Positions 25,559 to 35,120 of a stretch of DNA of 64,000 nucleotides are shown one piece after another. Source of the stretch: Idiomarina ramblicola (GTDB lineage: Bacteria > Pseudomonadota > Gammaproteobacteria > Enterobacterales > Alteromonadaceae); the NCBI RefSeq assembly GCF_003987255.1, contig NZ_PIQC01000007.1, forward strand, positions 1 to 64,000. The letters are read 5' to 3'. Below the pieces are notes generated by a model, which was given only the letters and a program-made list of their open reading frames with translations, ran no database searches and had not been told where the DNA came from. Each line of letters begins with the position of its first letter. Position 1 is the stretch's first letter. Both the position numbers and the translations under genes were made by a program.

Positions 25559-26482
25559 CTACGAATGATTTTTGCTACGATAATTAGCAGGAGAAACTCC
25601 TGTATTCTTTTTGAAGAATCGGCTGAAGGCTGTAGCTGATTGATAACCGAGTTGATCTGCAATTAAATCTAGCGCTAGCTGTGACTCATTGAGCAGCTTA
25701 CACGCTCTTTGAAGTCGAAGTTGGTCGATCAGCTTTTTGGGTGTTAGACCGGTTTTCTTTATGCATCGTTCGGCAAAGGCACTGACGGACAAATAAGCCT
25801 GTTCGGCTAGGTGTTCTACTGACCAATCTGCCCCAGGATCTGCAATGACGGCAATAACAACGGAGCGCAGCTGTTTGTCGTTAAGTGCGGCGAGAGGGCC
25901 GCTGAGCTTCTCACCCTGACCGATAACCTGCCTTAGTAAATGAAGCGCAAGTACATCACTTAATCGACTAATGACGGTTTGGTAACCTGGGGACTGTTCT
26001 GTTGTTTCTGCCCTAATGAGTTCAATGATGTGAGAGAGTTGCTGAGACTGGTTTCCTTGTTTCAGAACCAGCCAGCTTGGAAGTAACTGAAATAAGGTAT
26101 CGTTTGCGCCGGGCGCTGAATTGACATCATAACAAACAACACCCGCTTGCTGATGACGTTGCTGACAGTATTTAGGGATGTCAGACTGATTAACATCGGA
26201 TGGTATTTGGGTTTCACTTAAAAAATGCGAAACGCCTTTGTTAACAAAGATAATGTCGGACGTATTTAATTTTATTGGTGCAATAGAAGAGTCCGGAACT
26301 CCAAACCAGCAGACGCCCTTGGTCACAATATGGAACGCAACTTTTTCAGGGCTTTTTGCCATCAAAGTCCAGTCTCCGCAAAGACCAGATTCGAAGTGAA
26401 GCTCGGTACCTTGTGCGACTTGCTCTAGTAGTTCGTTTAGGGCTTTCGTTGTTTGAGTTGTGTGTTCTGTTGTTTTTGTCAT
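25559..26482 (-). CDS. AraC-family transcriptional regulator with cupin_6 N-terminus
   Basis: A 307-residue regulator. The N-terminal part (about residues 15-200) is a cupin_6-type sensing domain, with GDWTLMAK, FHIVTKGVCWF and DIIFVNKGVSHFL. The last 100 residues contain the two AraC helix-turn-helix units, ending LIADQLGYQSATAFSRFFKKNTGVSPANYR. It is divergent from the TonB receptor at 26689 and lies upstream of the AhpD-like operon on its own strand. It is thus placed to control both arms of the locus in response to a small molecule. The 206-base gap to the receptor is the likely control region. Confidence 0.9.
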   Translation of the reverse strand: MTKTTEHTTQTTKALNELLEQVAQGTELHFESGLCGDWTLMAKSPEKVAFHIVTKGVCWFGVPDSSIAPIKLNTSDIIFVNKGVSHFLSETQIPSDVNQSDIPKYCQQRHQQAGVVCYDVNSAPGANDTLFQLLPSWLVLKQGNQSQQLSHIIELIRAETTEQSPGYQTVISRLSDVLALHLLRQVIGQGEKLSGPLAALNDKQLRSVVIAVIADPGADWSVEHLAEQAYLSVSAFAERCIKKTGLTPKKLIDQLRLQRACKLLNESQLALDLIADQLGYQSATAFSRFFKKNTGVSPANYRSKNHS

Positions 26483-26498
26483 TCCGTTATCAATTCAA

Positions 26499-26512
26499 TT
26501 AGTTGATACTAA
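26499..26512. promoter_or_regulatory. Small inverted repeat in the AraC/receptor divergent region
   Basis: TTAGT-TGAT-ACTAA is a perfect 5-bp inverted repeat just outside the regulator's start codon. Its position fits an autoregulatory operator, but it is short and AT-rich and could be chance. Confidence 0.3.
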
Positions 26513-26688
26513 CTATTATGCTTAATGGCCGCCAGGAGTAAACATTTAGCGGTTTTGCTATTGATTCTGGTGACTTAATAGAGAAAAAACGATCTTATTG
26601 TTAATTAAAGGCGTAATCGACTGGCGCGGCTAATAAAAAGCTTTTCGTACTGTTTGCTAAAGACACTGTGTTAATAAGGAAAACAAGA

Positions 26689-28998
26689 ATGAAAAAATGG
26701 TTGTGGCTCGGGTTGTTACCTTTAACGGCGGTTGCACAAGAAAAGCCCATGGAAGTAATTGAGGTGATTGGTCGCGATGACGGTAGCGTGGTCTTACCGT
26801 CGGAAGAAGAAACCGACGGTTTATTCGGTCTGGCCGAAAGCTTGCAGGACATTCCGCGCGCTGCCACCGCAATTAGTGGTTCCTTAATGGAAGAAGCCGC
26901 AATTAATGACTTACATGATATTGCGCGTTTCGCACCCAACAGTTTTGCCGCCGCTGGCTTTGGTAACCCATCATTACCCACAATCCGTGGTCAGCTGGGT
27001 GAGCTCTATGAAGCCGGTATGCGCCGTCAGGCCGGCAATAATGGCCTGGGAATTCCTATGTCATTTAACGCCATTGAAAGTATCGCTGTGGTTAAAGGCG
27101 CGCCGCCGGTTATGCTGGGTACTTCGCAACGTGTCGGAGGCTTTGTGAATCTGCAGCCTAAGACCGCCCGCGTGACGGAGTCAGACTCGACATTAAAAGC
27201 ACAGTTTGGCGAATGGAGTCAGCACCGCTTGCAGCTTGATCACAACTGGGTGTTAGAAGACAACGAACAGGGTCTGCGCATTAGCGCTGAGTATGTGGAG
27301 GAAGACAGCTTTTACGATTACCACCATCATCGCAGTGACGATATTCTGGTGGCTTATAAATTTGCCCCGAACGATGACACACAGTTGGATGTCTCGCTCG
27401 AGTACTACGATGTCGAGTGGACGGATAATGCCGGTATCAACCGGCCAACGCAGAATCTCATAGACAATAACTTATACATTACCGGGCAGGGTGTTCAGCC
27501 TAATGGTTCCCGGGTTCCGGGGGCCGGCGCGGTTGTCAGTCCAACCGGAGAGGTGGAAATTGATCGCAGCACCACACTGACCGATCCTCAGGATACGAAT
27601 ACCGCTGAAACAACGTTACTGCATGCGAAACTTCAGCATTGGCTGAACGACGATATGGTTCTGGTTAACCGAACCTACTACCAATACCTGACTCGCGAAG
27701 GCATTAACCAGAATAGTTTTGTCGAGATTATTGATGACGCGCATACTTTCGAAAACCGTACCGAACTTCACATTAATAAGAAAACAGTGGTGGGTGTGAA
27801 TTTACGCGTTAACGATGTGCTTGGTTATAGCCAGTTTACGACTGAGGCGGATAACCCTATAGACTTAACCGGACCGCTCAGTAACCGCCGAATCCCTTTA
27901 ACCAGTGAGCAGCAAGCGCGTTTAATTGAGCTACGACCCGGGTTATTTGTGTCGCCGGGTGGACAGTACGATCTTGACGGTGATGGAGCCGGTGACTTCA
28001 ATTTGTCGGACACCACCGATTCAACCAGTTACCAATGGGGCGTTTTCGCTCAACACGAGTTGGAGATTACAGACAAGTGGCGCATTACCGGTGGAGTAAG
28101 AGCCGATTACTATGATGTAGAAGCTGAAGATCCTATCGCTCCGCAGGGTGTTGAAGCGGCTAATGATACCTATACTGACTGGTTGACGGCAGTTAGTTTA
28201 TCAACTCAGTACAACTGGACGCCTGAGCTTACGTTTTATGCTACAGCTTATGAAAGTGACTCGACATCAAACTCGATGGCCGGAGGCACTGTGCTTAATG
28301 CTTCCGGCGACATTGACGCGCAAAACTTCGCGACAGAGAATTCGCTTTATGAACTGGGCGTGAAATACGCTCCGAGTGATACGCGCTGGTACGCCGACGC
28401 CGTGGTTTTTGACCAAAAACGCAGTCTGCGAAATCGCGATGGCTCTAATAGCGGTATTCGCACCGAGGGTTTTGAAACTCAGTGGCATTACAGTCATGAA
28501 GCGGGTTACTGGTTAACTCTCGCGGCTAGCTATATTGATGCGCGCTGGGACGATTCGGCTGCCTCACAGGGAACAGGTCAGGTTGCCGATGTGTTTGACG
28601 ACTCTCGGCCCGATATTATAGATGGTACGGGGGTAGGCTCTCCGAGCTTTACTTTGTTCCCGGCTTCTAATCAGCAATTGCAGGGTATTCCGGAAGTGCA
28701 GGCGTCGGCTGTTGCCGGCTGGCAAATTACGTCTAAGTGGTCAGTTGGAGGCGATTTCAGCTATACCAAGCACTATCCGTTGGATTATCTACAGACCGTA
28801 TTTATACGTGATCAGCATACCTTAAACCTGAACGCGCGGTATCGGTTTACCCCGCAGTTAAGCGCACGTATTGATGTGTTTAATGCAACCGATCAGGATA
28901 ACTGGTCTCCGGTATTTGAAGGCGGCTATTTTGGTGCAACCCTGGCGTTTCCATCGCAGCCAAGACATGCCCGTTTAAGCGTTAATTACAGATTTTAA
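26689..28998 (+). CDS. TonB-dependent receptor of the divergent import locus
   Basis: A receptor of 769 residues from the ATG at 26689, chosen because AAGGA lies 8 bases before it and the signal peptide KKWLWLGLLPLTAVAQ then starts at once. A GTG at 26668 would add 7 residues. It is shorter than the other receptors here and is built like siderophore-type receptors: a plug with LQDIPRAATAISG and a run to VKGAPPVMLGTSQRVGGFVNLQPK, then a barrel ending RHARLSVNYRF. No STN domain. It is 9 bases before the VTT-oxidoreductase gene and begins an operon that also encodes an ABC importer, so it probably supplies that importer's ligand to the periplasm. Confidence 0.9.
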   Translation: MKKWLWLGLLPLTAVAQEKPMEVIEVIGRDDGSVVLPSEEETDGLFGLAESLQDIPRAATAISGSLMEEAAINDLHDIARFAPNSFAAAGFGNPSLPTIRGQLGELYEAGMRRQAGNNGLGIPMSFNAIESIAVVKGAPPVMLGTSQRVGGFVNLQPKTARVTESDSTLKAQFGEWSQHRLQLDHNWVLEDNEQGLRISAEYVEEDSFYDYHHHRSDDILVAYKFAPNDDTQLDVSLEYYDVEWTDNAGINRPTQNLIDNNLYITGQGVQPNGSRVPGAGAVVSPTGEVEIDRSTTLTDPQDTNTAETTLLHAKLQHWLNDDMVLVNRTYYQYLTREGINQNSFVEIIDDAHTFENRTELHINKKTVVGVNLRVNDVLGYSQFTTEADNPIDLTGPLSNRRIPLTSEQQARLIELRPGLFVSPGGQYDLDGDGAGDFNLSDTTDSTSYQWGVFAQHELEITDKWRITGGVRADYYDVEAEDPIAPQGVEAANDTYTDWLTAVSLSTQYNWTPELTFYATAYESDSTSNSMAGGTVLNASGDIDAQNFATENSLYELGVKYAPSDTRWYADAVVFDQKRSLRNRDGSNSGIRTEGFETQWHYSHEAGYWLTLAASYIDARWDDSAASQGTGQVADVFDDSRPDIIDGTGVGSPSFTLFPASNQQLQGIPEVQASAVAGWQITSKWSVGGDFSYTKHYPLDYLQTVFIRDQHTLNLNARYRFTPQLSARIDVFNATDQDNWSPVFEGGYFGATLAFPSQPRHARLSVNYRF

Positions 28999-29007
28999 GG
29001 AAGCCTT

Positions 29008-31161
29008 ATGTCAGCCAAGAAGCTGTTGCTATTACTCGTTATTATTACGCTGTTTGTCAGTGCATTTGCGTTCGACTTAACGCAATATTTGTCACTGGAC
29101 GTATTAAAAGAAAAGCAGCAGCAGCTTAATCAGCTTTTCGTTGATTACCCCTTTACTGTCTTTGCAATTTATTTTGTTATTTATGTGGTGACAACGGCGT
29201 TATCACTGCCCGGCGCGACTATTTTGACGCTGGGGGCTGGTGCTATATTCGGGCTCGGCTGGGGCTTACTTCTGGCAAGTTTTGCTGCGTCTTTTGGTGC
29301 CTTTCTGGCTTTTTTAAGCGCCCGCTTTATTTTGCATGACTGGGTGCAGGAAAGATTCGGTGATCGTCTAACCGCTATCAACCGCGGAATGGAGCGAGAC
29401 GGCGCGTTTTACTTACTGAGTCTGCGTCTGGTTCCGCTGTTCCCGTTCTTCGTTATTAATCTGGTTATGGGCCTGACCAAAATCAAGGCGTGGACTTTTT
29501 ACTGGGTCAGTCAAGTGGGCATGCTACTGGGTACTGCTGTGTACGTTAATGCAGGAACCCAACTGGCCCAGATATCCAGTCTGGGGGATGTTGTTTCTGC
29601 AGACTTAATTGGTGCCTTTGTTTTACTGGGCATATTCCCGCTAATTGCTAAAGCTGTACTGGCCTTTTTGAAACGTCGTAAGGCATTTAAAGGTTATAAA
29701 AAGCCCAGCTCTTTTGACAACAACATGGTGGTTATTGGTGCCGGTTCAGCTGGGTTAGTCAGTGCTTACATAGCGTCAGCGGTAAAAGCAAAGGTTACGT
29801 TAATAGAAAAGCATAAAATGGGCGGCGACTGCCTTAATACCGGGTGTGTGCCCTCCAAGGCTTTGTTGCACGTAGCGGAGCTCGCTCACAACGCACGCAA
29901 TGCCTCTCGTGTCGGTGTGAATGTTGGCGAGGTGTCGGTCGATTTTAAACAAGTGATGCAGCAAGTGAAGTCGGTCATTAAGGACATTGAACCGCACGAC
30001 TCGGTTGAACGTTATACCAAGCTGGGTGTGGATGTCGAGCAAGGAGAAGCACGCATTGTCTCGCCCTGGGAAGTCGACGTAACCAGCGATGTCGACGGTA
30101 AGAAAGAAACAAAGCGTATTACCACCCGCAGTATTATTATTGCGACTGGAGCTAAGCCGTTAGTACCCAAATTTGAAGGCTTGGATAAAGTTGATTATTT
30201 AACGTCGGATACGCTATGGGAGTTAGAAGAGCTGCCTAAACGCTTATTGGTACTGGGGGGCGGGCCCATTGGCTGCGAATTGTCACAAGCGTTTCAGCGT
30301 TTAGGCTCTCAAGTCACTCAGGTGGAAATGGCTGATCGGCTTATGGGTCCGGAAGACGACGATACAGCCAGACTGCTGAGCGAGCGTTTAAATGCTGAAG
30401 GTATCGATATTAAATTGAACCATAAGGCGCTACGATTCGAGCAACACGATGGCGAATCGATTCTAATTGCTGAGCATGAGGGGCAGGAGACTCAGTTGCC
30501 GTTCGACAAAGTGATTATTGCACTGGGTCGGCAACCTAATATCTCCGGCTTTGGGTTAGAGGAACTGGGGGTACAGACCAATAAAACAGTCAGTACCAAT
30601 GAACTGCTTCAGACTAACTTCCCAAACATATACGCCTGTGGTGATGTTGCCGGGCCTTACCAGTTTACCCATGTGGCATCGCATCAGGCCTGGTATGCTT
30701 CAGTGAACGCGTTATTTGACCCCTTTAAGACATTCCGTGCTGACTATTCTGTTATCCCCTGGGTGACTTATACGTCACCTCAGGTAGCCAATGTGGGCCT
30801 AACTGAGCAGCAGGCCGAGAAAGCCGGTACGGCGTACGAGGTGACTGAATACGACATTGGCGATTTGGACCGTGCTATTGCTGATGATAATGCTTTTGGT
30901 CGGGTGAAAGTGCTGACCAAACCTGGTAAAGATCAATTGCTGGGTGTGAACATCGTCGGACCGCAAGCCGGAGAGTTGCTGGCAGAATATGTGCTGGCAA
31001 TGAAACACGGCATTGGCCTGAATAAAATACTGGGAACGATACACAGCTATCCGACACTGGCAGAAGCCAATAAATACGTTGCCGGAGAGTGGAAGCGCGC
31101 CAACGCCCCGCAGAAGCTGCTAACATGGGTTGAGAAGTTTCATCGCTGGCGCCGGAGTTGA
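29008..31161 (+). CDS. VTT (TVP38/TMEM64) membrane domain fused to a pyridine nucleotide-disulfide oxidoreductase
   Basis: A 717-residue two-part protein. Residues 1-230 are a TVP38/TMEM64 (VTT) membrane domain with several helices and the signature SLRLVPLFPFFVINLVMG near residue 137. Residues 240-717 are a class I flavoprotein disulfide reductase: FAD-binding VVIGAGSAGLVSAY, the redox-active GGDCLNTGCVPSK, a second dinucleotide fold LLVLGGGPIGCELS, and the C-terminal HSYPTLAE with the base His/Glu. It resembles MerA and dihydrolipoamide dehydrogenase but lacks the C-terminal vicinal cysteines needed for Hg(II) handling. The fusion puts an NAD(P)H-dependent redox enzyme at the inner membrane. 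Substrate unknown. Confidence 0.88.
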   Translation: MSAKKLLLLLVIITLFVSAFAFDLTQYLSLDVLKEKQQQLNQLFVDYPFTVFAIYFVIYVVTTALSLPGATILTLGAGAIFGLGWGLLLASFAASFGAFLAFLSARFILHDWVQERFGDRLTAINRGMERDGAFYLLSLRLVPLFPFFVINLVMGLTKIKAWTFYWVSQVGMLLGTAVYVNAGTQLAQISSLGDVVSADLIGAFVLLGIFPLIAKAVLAFLKRRKAFKGYKKPSSFDNNMVVIGAGSAGLVSAYIASAVKAKVTLIEKHKMGGDCLNTGCVPSKALLHVAELAHNARNASRVGVNVGEVSVDFKQVMQQVKSVIKDIEPHDSVERYTKLGVDVEQGEARIVSPWEVDVTSDVDGKKETKRITTRSIIIATGAKPLVPKFEGLDKVDYLTSDTLWELEELPKRLLVLGGGPIGCELSQAFQRLGSQVTQVEMADRLMGPEDDDTARLLSERLNAEGIDIKLNHKALRFEQHDGESILIAEHEGQETQLPFDKVIIALGRQPNISGFGLEELGVQTNKTVSTNELLQTNFPNIYACGDVAGPYQFTHVASHQAWYASVNALFDPFKTFRADYSVIPWVTYTSPQVANVGLTEQQAEKAGTAYEVTEYDIGDLDRAIADDNAFGRVKVLTKPGKDQLLGVNIVGPQAGELLAEYVLAMKHGIGLNKILGTIHSYPTLAEANKYVAGEWKRANAPQKLLTWVEKFHRWRRS

Positions 31162-31162
31162 A

Positions 31163-32242
31163 ATGCGTTTTATAGCAGCCATCAGTTTATTGTTAGCGAC
31201 CCTTTGTTTTGCCTTACCGCTAAAAGCGAGTGAGGTGAACTTTTATGCCTGGGGTGGCTCGCCGGAAGTAAACAATTACTTACGTTGGGCTCAGAAAGAA
31301 CTCAGAGCTGAAGGCATTCAACTTCGCCACAATAAAGTGGCCGATGCATCTGAAGTGGTTAAGCAATTAATTGATGGACGCTCCAATGCTGACATTATCT
31401 GGGTAAACGGCGAGAACTTTCACGCGTTGAAAAAAGCCGGAGCCTTACGTCCCATCGCCGATGAAATTAAAGCGCTAAATAACATCAGCCCTGAACTTAA
31501 CTGGCAGAGTGACTTTGGCGAACCGGTTGATGGACTGGAAGTGCCCTGGGGTGTCGGGCAGTTTAATCTTATTAGCCGCCCTGGGCTTTTCAGCCAAAAA
31601 GCAGTGAGTGCCGAGGCTTTACTGGACGCTGCGTGGGAAAATAAAGGCCGTATCAGCTATCCTAAACCGCCGGACTTTCATGGCACCACCTTCTTAAAAT
31701 CACTGTTGTTGTCATTGCATCCACAACAGAGTGAAGTTTTTCAGCAGCCCGTGAAGACAGCCAATGCAAAAAAGCTGACTGAGCCATTATGGGACTATCT
31801 GAACAAACTGCATCCCTTATTATGGCAGCAGGGTGAAAGCTTCCCGTCGTCAGCCGGTGAACAAATTTCTTATCTGGCAAATGGGCAACTACTGATGGCC
31901 GTCAGTTTTAATCCCAATGATTACAAAACCCTGGTAAACCATGGGCGCTTGCCAGCGGGCGTTCAGCGCCATACATTGTCAGATAAAGCCATAACCAATA
32001 ACCATTATCTGGCCATTCCGGTCAGCTCGAATAATGCCGAAGCCGCAAAAGCCGTTATCGAATTCCTGCTGTCTGAAAAAGCTCAGCAAAGAAAAGCCGA
32101 TACCAACCGCTGGGGCGATCCGTCCGTTTTAAAACGCACGCAAAAAGGTGATAAAAGCTCTGCTTTATTAGCGCCTACCGATGATTTTCATGCCAGCTGG
32201 CAGAGTTACCTGGAGCAGGAATGGTCCGCACGTTATCAATAA
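31163..32242 (+). CDS. ynjB: YnjB-like periplasmic substrate-binding protein
   Basis: The start at 31163 gives a signal peptide (hydrophobic residues 3-17, cut near KAS-E) and has GGAG at good spacing. A TTG at 31130 would overlap the preceding gene by 32 bases and spoil the signal peptide. The 359-residue product is an extracellular solute-binding protein with the mature start VNFYAWGGSPEVNNYLRW and a middle VPWGVGQFNLI. It resembles YnjB in E. coli, within the iron/thiamine/polyamine-type binding-protein clan. It should deliver its ligand to the permease encoded in the overlapping next gene. The YnjBCD substrate is not established. Confidence 0.85.
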   Translation: MRFIAAISLLLATLCFALPLKASEVNFYAWGGSPEVNNYLRWAQKELRAEGIQLRHNKVADASEVVKQLIDGRSNADIIWVNGENFHALKKAGALRPIADEIKALNNISPELNWQSDFGEPVDGLEVPWGVGQFNLISRPGLFSQKAVSAEALLDAAWENKGRISYPKPPDFHGTTFLKSLLLSLHPQQSEVFQQPVKTANAKKLTEPLWDYLNKLHPLLWQQGESFPSSAGEQISYLANGQLLMAVSFNPNDYKTLVNHGRLPAGVQRHTLSDKAITNNHYLAIPVSSNNAEAAKAVIEFLLSEKAQQRKADTNRWGDPSVLKRTQKGDKSSALLAPTDDFHASWQSYLEQEWSARYQ

Positions 32243-33840
32243 CAGTCTGGTTATTGCTGATTCTTCTGCCGGTTGGCAGCGGTGTGCTTGTTCTGTTGTT
32301 GACATCATTTGATACGAAAGCAGGGGTTAGCTTAGCGGTCTTTAGTGACCTATTACTGGATTACGAATCGATACTGTCGAGCTTTTTGCTGGCAATTGTG
32401 GCGCCTCTGGTAGCCTGCTATCTGGCACTGTGGATGGCTCCCGGGCTATTACGGAAGCCGCGTTTGCAGCAGCTTTTGTCTCCTTTATTGTCTATTCCGC
32501 ATGTAGCTTTTGCGGTTGGCTTTATGTTGTTAATGAGCCCTTCCGGATGGCTGATTCGGTTGGTTGAGACCATGACCGGACTTTTCCCGACGCCTCCGGC
32601 AGGCTGGCCTTTACCAGAAAAGTCGTTAGTGACCGTGATGGTGGTTTTGATAGTAAAAGAGTTGCCGTTTTTGTTACTGATGATATCGGCTCAGTTAAAA
32701 CAGTTACCCGTTAACTCCTGGCTGATCCGAGCGCAAAGTTATGGTTATAGCAACCGTCAGGCCTGGTGGCGTATCGTTACGCCGGAATTACTGCGGCGAC
32801 TGACACTTCCGATGGCGGCAGTCATCATCTACTCATTATCTGTGGTAGACATTCCGCTTCTGGTTGGTAATAACACGCCGGGTTTGCTGGCACAGAGGGT
32901 GTATGAATGGACTTTTCAGTTCTCCGTCGAGAGTCAGGTTAAAGCGATAACCGGTGCCTGGATTTTACTGGCAATGGCTTTGCTGTTATTGCTAATGAAC
33001 TCTGGCCATTCTGCACTTTATCGTCGGCTGGCACTGAATAAAAAAGTGATTAGGCCGGGAAGATTCAATTCGACGAGAGCCGGAGGTTATGCTTGGCTGA
33101 TTCTGGCGGCCCTCTCATTAGGGGTTCTTGTTGTTCTAATTTTGCAGAGTCTGTCATCGCATTGGTTTTATCCGTCTCTTTGGCCTGCGTCTTTGAGCCT
33201 GGAGCGCTGGCAAACAGAGTCGCATTATTTATTTGAGCCTGCTACTCATAGTTTATGGTTGGCTATACTCAGTGCTGTTATCGGTACCGTGGCTGCCATT
33301 GTTTTACTGCAAAGACAGAGACAAAAAGCGAGACAGTCTTTTTACTGGCCTGTGCTGATGGCTTTATTTGTTCCGCAGGTGCCTCTGGTATTGGGTTGGC
33401 AACAGGCGCTTGGAGAGCAGCTCACAGATGGTTGGCTGTTGTGGTGGGTCTGTTGGTCCCACACAGTTTATACACTGCCTTATGCGTATTTGGTTTTGCA
33501 CGGAGCGTATACCCGCTTCAACGGTCAATGGTTAGTTCGCGCTCAAAGCCTCGGCTACTCTGCACGGGGAGCCTGGTGGAGAGTTATGCTGCCAATGTTA
33601 AAGCAACCTATAGCCGTGGCTTTTGCGGTCGCTTTTTCAGTCAGTATCGCCCAGTATCTGACAACGCAATGGTTGGGGCAGGGCTTAACACCCACTTTAA
33701 CCACTGAAGCTGTTAGTGTTGCCAGTGGTGGCGATTGGCGTATGGGGAGCCTTTATGCCTTGTTACAGACGTTGCTGCCATTGGTGGTGTTCATTTTGGT
33801 CGGACTGATCAGGACAAAAAGCTATGCTGAATATTCGTAA
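32221..33840 (+). CDS. ynjC: YnjC-like ABC permease
   Basis: A 539-residue inner-membrane permease built from two similar halves. Each carries the EAA loop that docks to the ATPase: RAQSYGYSNRQAWWRIVTPE at about residues 170-189 and RAQSLGYSARGAWWRVMLP at about 440-458. About twelve transmembrane helices are predicted. The fused two-domain form is that of YnjC and of iron/thiamine-type permeases. It overlaps ynjB by 22 bases and ynjD by 17 bases, so the three are translationally coupled. Confidence 0.88.
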   Translation: MVRTLSITVWLLLILLPVGSGVLVLLLTSFDTKAGVSLAVFSDLLLDYESILSSFLLAIVAPLVACYLALWMAPGLLRKPRLQQLLSPLLSIPHVAFAVGFMLLMSPSGWLIRLVETMTGLFPTPPAGWPLPEKSLVTVMVVLIVKELPFLLLMISAQLKQLPVNSWLIRAQSYGYSNRQAWWRIVTPELLRRLTLPMAAVIIYSLSVVDIPLLVGNNTPGLLAQRVYEWTFQFSVESQVKAITGAWILLAMALLLLLMNSGHSALYRRLALNKKVIRPGRFNSTRAGGYAWLILAALSLGVLVVLILQSLSSHWFYPSLWPASLSLERWQTESHYLFEPATHSLWLAILSAVIGTVAAIVLLQRQRQKARQSFYWPVLMALFVPQVPLVLGWQQALGEQLTDGWLLWWVCWSHTVYTLPYAYLVLHGAYTRFNGQWLVRAQSLGYSARGAWWRVMLPMLKQPIAVAFAVAFSVSIAQYLTTQWLGQGLTPTLTTEAVSVASGGDWRMGSLYALLQTLLPLVVFILVGLIRTKSYAEYS

Positions 33841-34492
33841 CCTGACTATTGAAAGGTTAACCGGTGGCGGTGCAGAGCCACTGCTCAGCCTGAAAGAGTT
33901 GACAATAAAGAAGTCCGAAATTGTGACGTTAATGGGTCCAAGCGGGACGGGTAAATCAACTTTCCTGCGGTGGCTTTTAGGTGAATCATTGCCGAACTTT
34001 CGTATTCAGGGGCAGTTAGGCTTAAACGGTGAGGATATCAGTGAGCACTCAATTGCCAAGCGCCAATTAGGGATGTTGTTTCAAAAAGGTGGTTTGTTCC
34101 CTCATTTAACCATAGAGGAAAACTGTTATTTTGCACAAAAGCCAAGATCAGCATTAACCCGTAAACAACAAAAAGAAAAAGCCCTGGAAATGCTAAAAGC
34201 CTTGGGCCTGGAAGATAAATGGACAGCGTATCCGGAGAGTTTAAGTGGCGGGCAATATGCCCGAACGGCCTTGTTGTGCTCATTGTTGGCAGAGCCACGG
34301 GCGATGCTGTTAGATGAGCCGTTCTCATCCTTAGATGCCAGTTTGCGTGAAGAGGTCAGGCAGTGGACTTTTGCACAGTTACAAAGAAAAGAGGTACCGA
34401 CCTTGTTAGTGACTCATGATCGTGCGGATGCTTTTGGGCGGGTACTCGAAGTGAAAGATTCTGAGGTAACAGGAGAAACTGAGAATGTTTGA
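33824..34492 (+). CDS. ynjD: YnjD-like ABC transporter ATPase
   Basis: A 222-residue ATPase with Walker A GPSGTGKST at about residues 38-46, a Q-loop MLFQKGG near 85, the signature LSGGQ near 140, Walker B AMLLDEPFSSLDAS near 165 and the H-loop VTHDRAD near 200. It is a single-domain importer ATPase without an extra regulatory domain, matching YnjD. It should pair with the permease encoded just upstream as the energy unit of a YnjBCD importer. The stop overlaps the next start, so translation continues directly into the CDP-alcohol transferase gene. Confidence 0.93.
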   Translation: MLNIRNLTIERLTGGGAEPLLSLKELTIKKSEIVTLMGPSGTGKSTFLRWLLGESLPNFRIQGQLGLNGEDISEHSIAKRQLGMLFQKGGLFPHLTIEENCYFAQKPRSALTRKQQKEKALEMLKALGLEDKWTAYPESLSGGQYARTALLCSLLAEPRAMLLDEPFSSLDASLREEVRQWTFAQLQRKEVPTLLVTHDRADAFGRVLEVKDSEVTGETENV

Positions 34493-35120
34493 TCCTAAGC
34501 TGCTACCGATAACCCGCAAAGTCGTGGATATTCCGGCTCGCTTTTTGGTTCGTTTGGGGGTTAGTGCAGATCAGGTTACTGTAGCGGGTTTTCTTATCGG
34601 TTTGCTGGCTGTGCCTTTGTTGGCACTTGAATACTACACGGCGGCATTGGTCGTTATTTTACTGAATCGTTTAGCAGACGGTCTGGACGGAGCAGTGGCG
34701 AGGCGCACGCAATTAACCGATGCTGGTGGCTTCCTTGATATTGTGCTCGACTTTATTTTTTATAGCGCTGTAGCCTTCGGTTTTTTACTGGCTGCGCCAG
34801 AGCAAAATGCAATAGCGGCCGGGGTCTTGCTTGTTACTTTTATGGGAACCGGTGCGACCTTTTTGGCTTTTGCTAGTGTGGCCGGCAAGCGTGGCATTGA
34901 AAATCCGGCGTACCCTAATAAATCTCTGCATTATATGGGTGGTTTAACTGAGGGTTTTGAAACCATTCTGGCGTTTGTGGTGTTTTGTCTGTGGCCGCAG
35001 CACTTTGCTGTTCTGGCTTATGTCTTTGCTGTGGCATGCTGGATTACGGCGATAACACGTATCATCGCCGGTTACCGAACACTGAAACAGCCGGTGACAT
35101 CGGGGCGCTCAAATGTCTGA
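34485..35120 (+). CDS. ynjF: YnjF-like CDP-alcohol phosphatidyltransferase
   Basis: A 211-residue membrane enzyme with about five helices. The CDP-alcohol transferase motif is present as DGLDGAVAR followed by GGFLDIVLD at about residues 65-90, keeping the four metal-binding aspartates. The spacing between the AR and the final D-x3-D is one residue shorter than the textbook pattern. Such enzymes join a CDP-diacylglycerol or CDP-alcohol to an alcohol acceptor. The match to YnjF of E. coli, also next to ynjBCD, makes this the expected partner. The alcohol is unknown. It overlaps the ATPase gene by 8 bases and the hydroxylase gene by 8. Confidence 0.85.
   Translation: MFDPKLLPITRKVVDIPARFLVRLGVSADQVTVAGFLIGLLAVPLLALEYYTAALVVILLNRLADGLDGAVARRTQLTDAGGFLDIVLDFIFYSAVAFGFLLAAPEQNAIAAGVLLVTFMGTGATFLAFASVAGKRGIENPAYPNKSLHYMGGLTEGFETILAFVVFCLWPQHFAVLAYVFAVACWITAITRIIAGYRTLKQPVTSGRSNV

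Noticed and set aside
25477-25662. A 61-codon leftward frame
   Set aside because: It overlaps the conserved helix-turn-helix end of the AraC regulator in another frame.
29700-31161. Mercuric reductase
   Set aside because: The C-terminal cysteine pair and an N-terminal heavy-metal domain are missing, and no merR, merT or merP is nearby.
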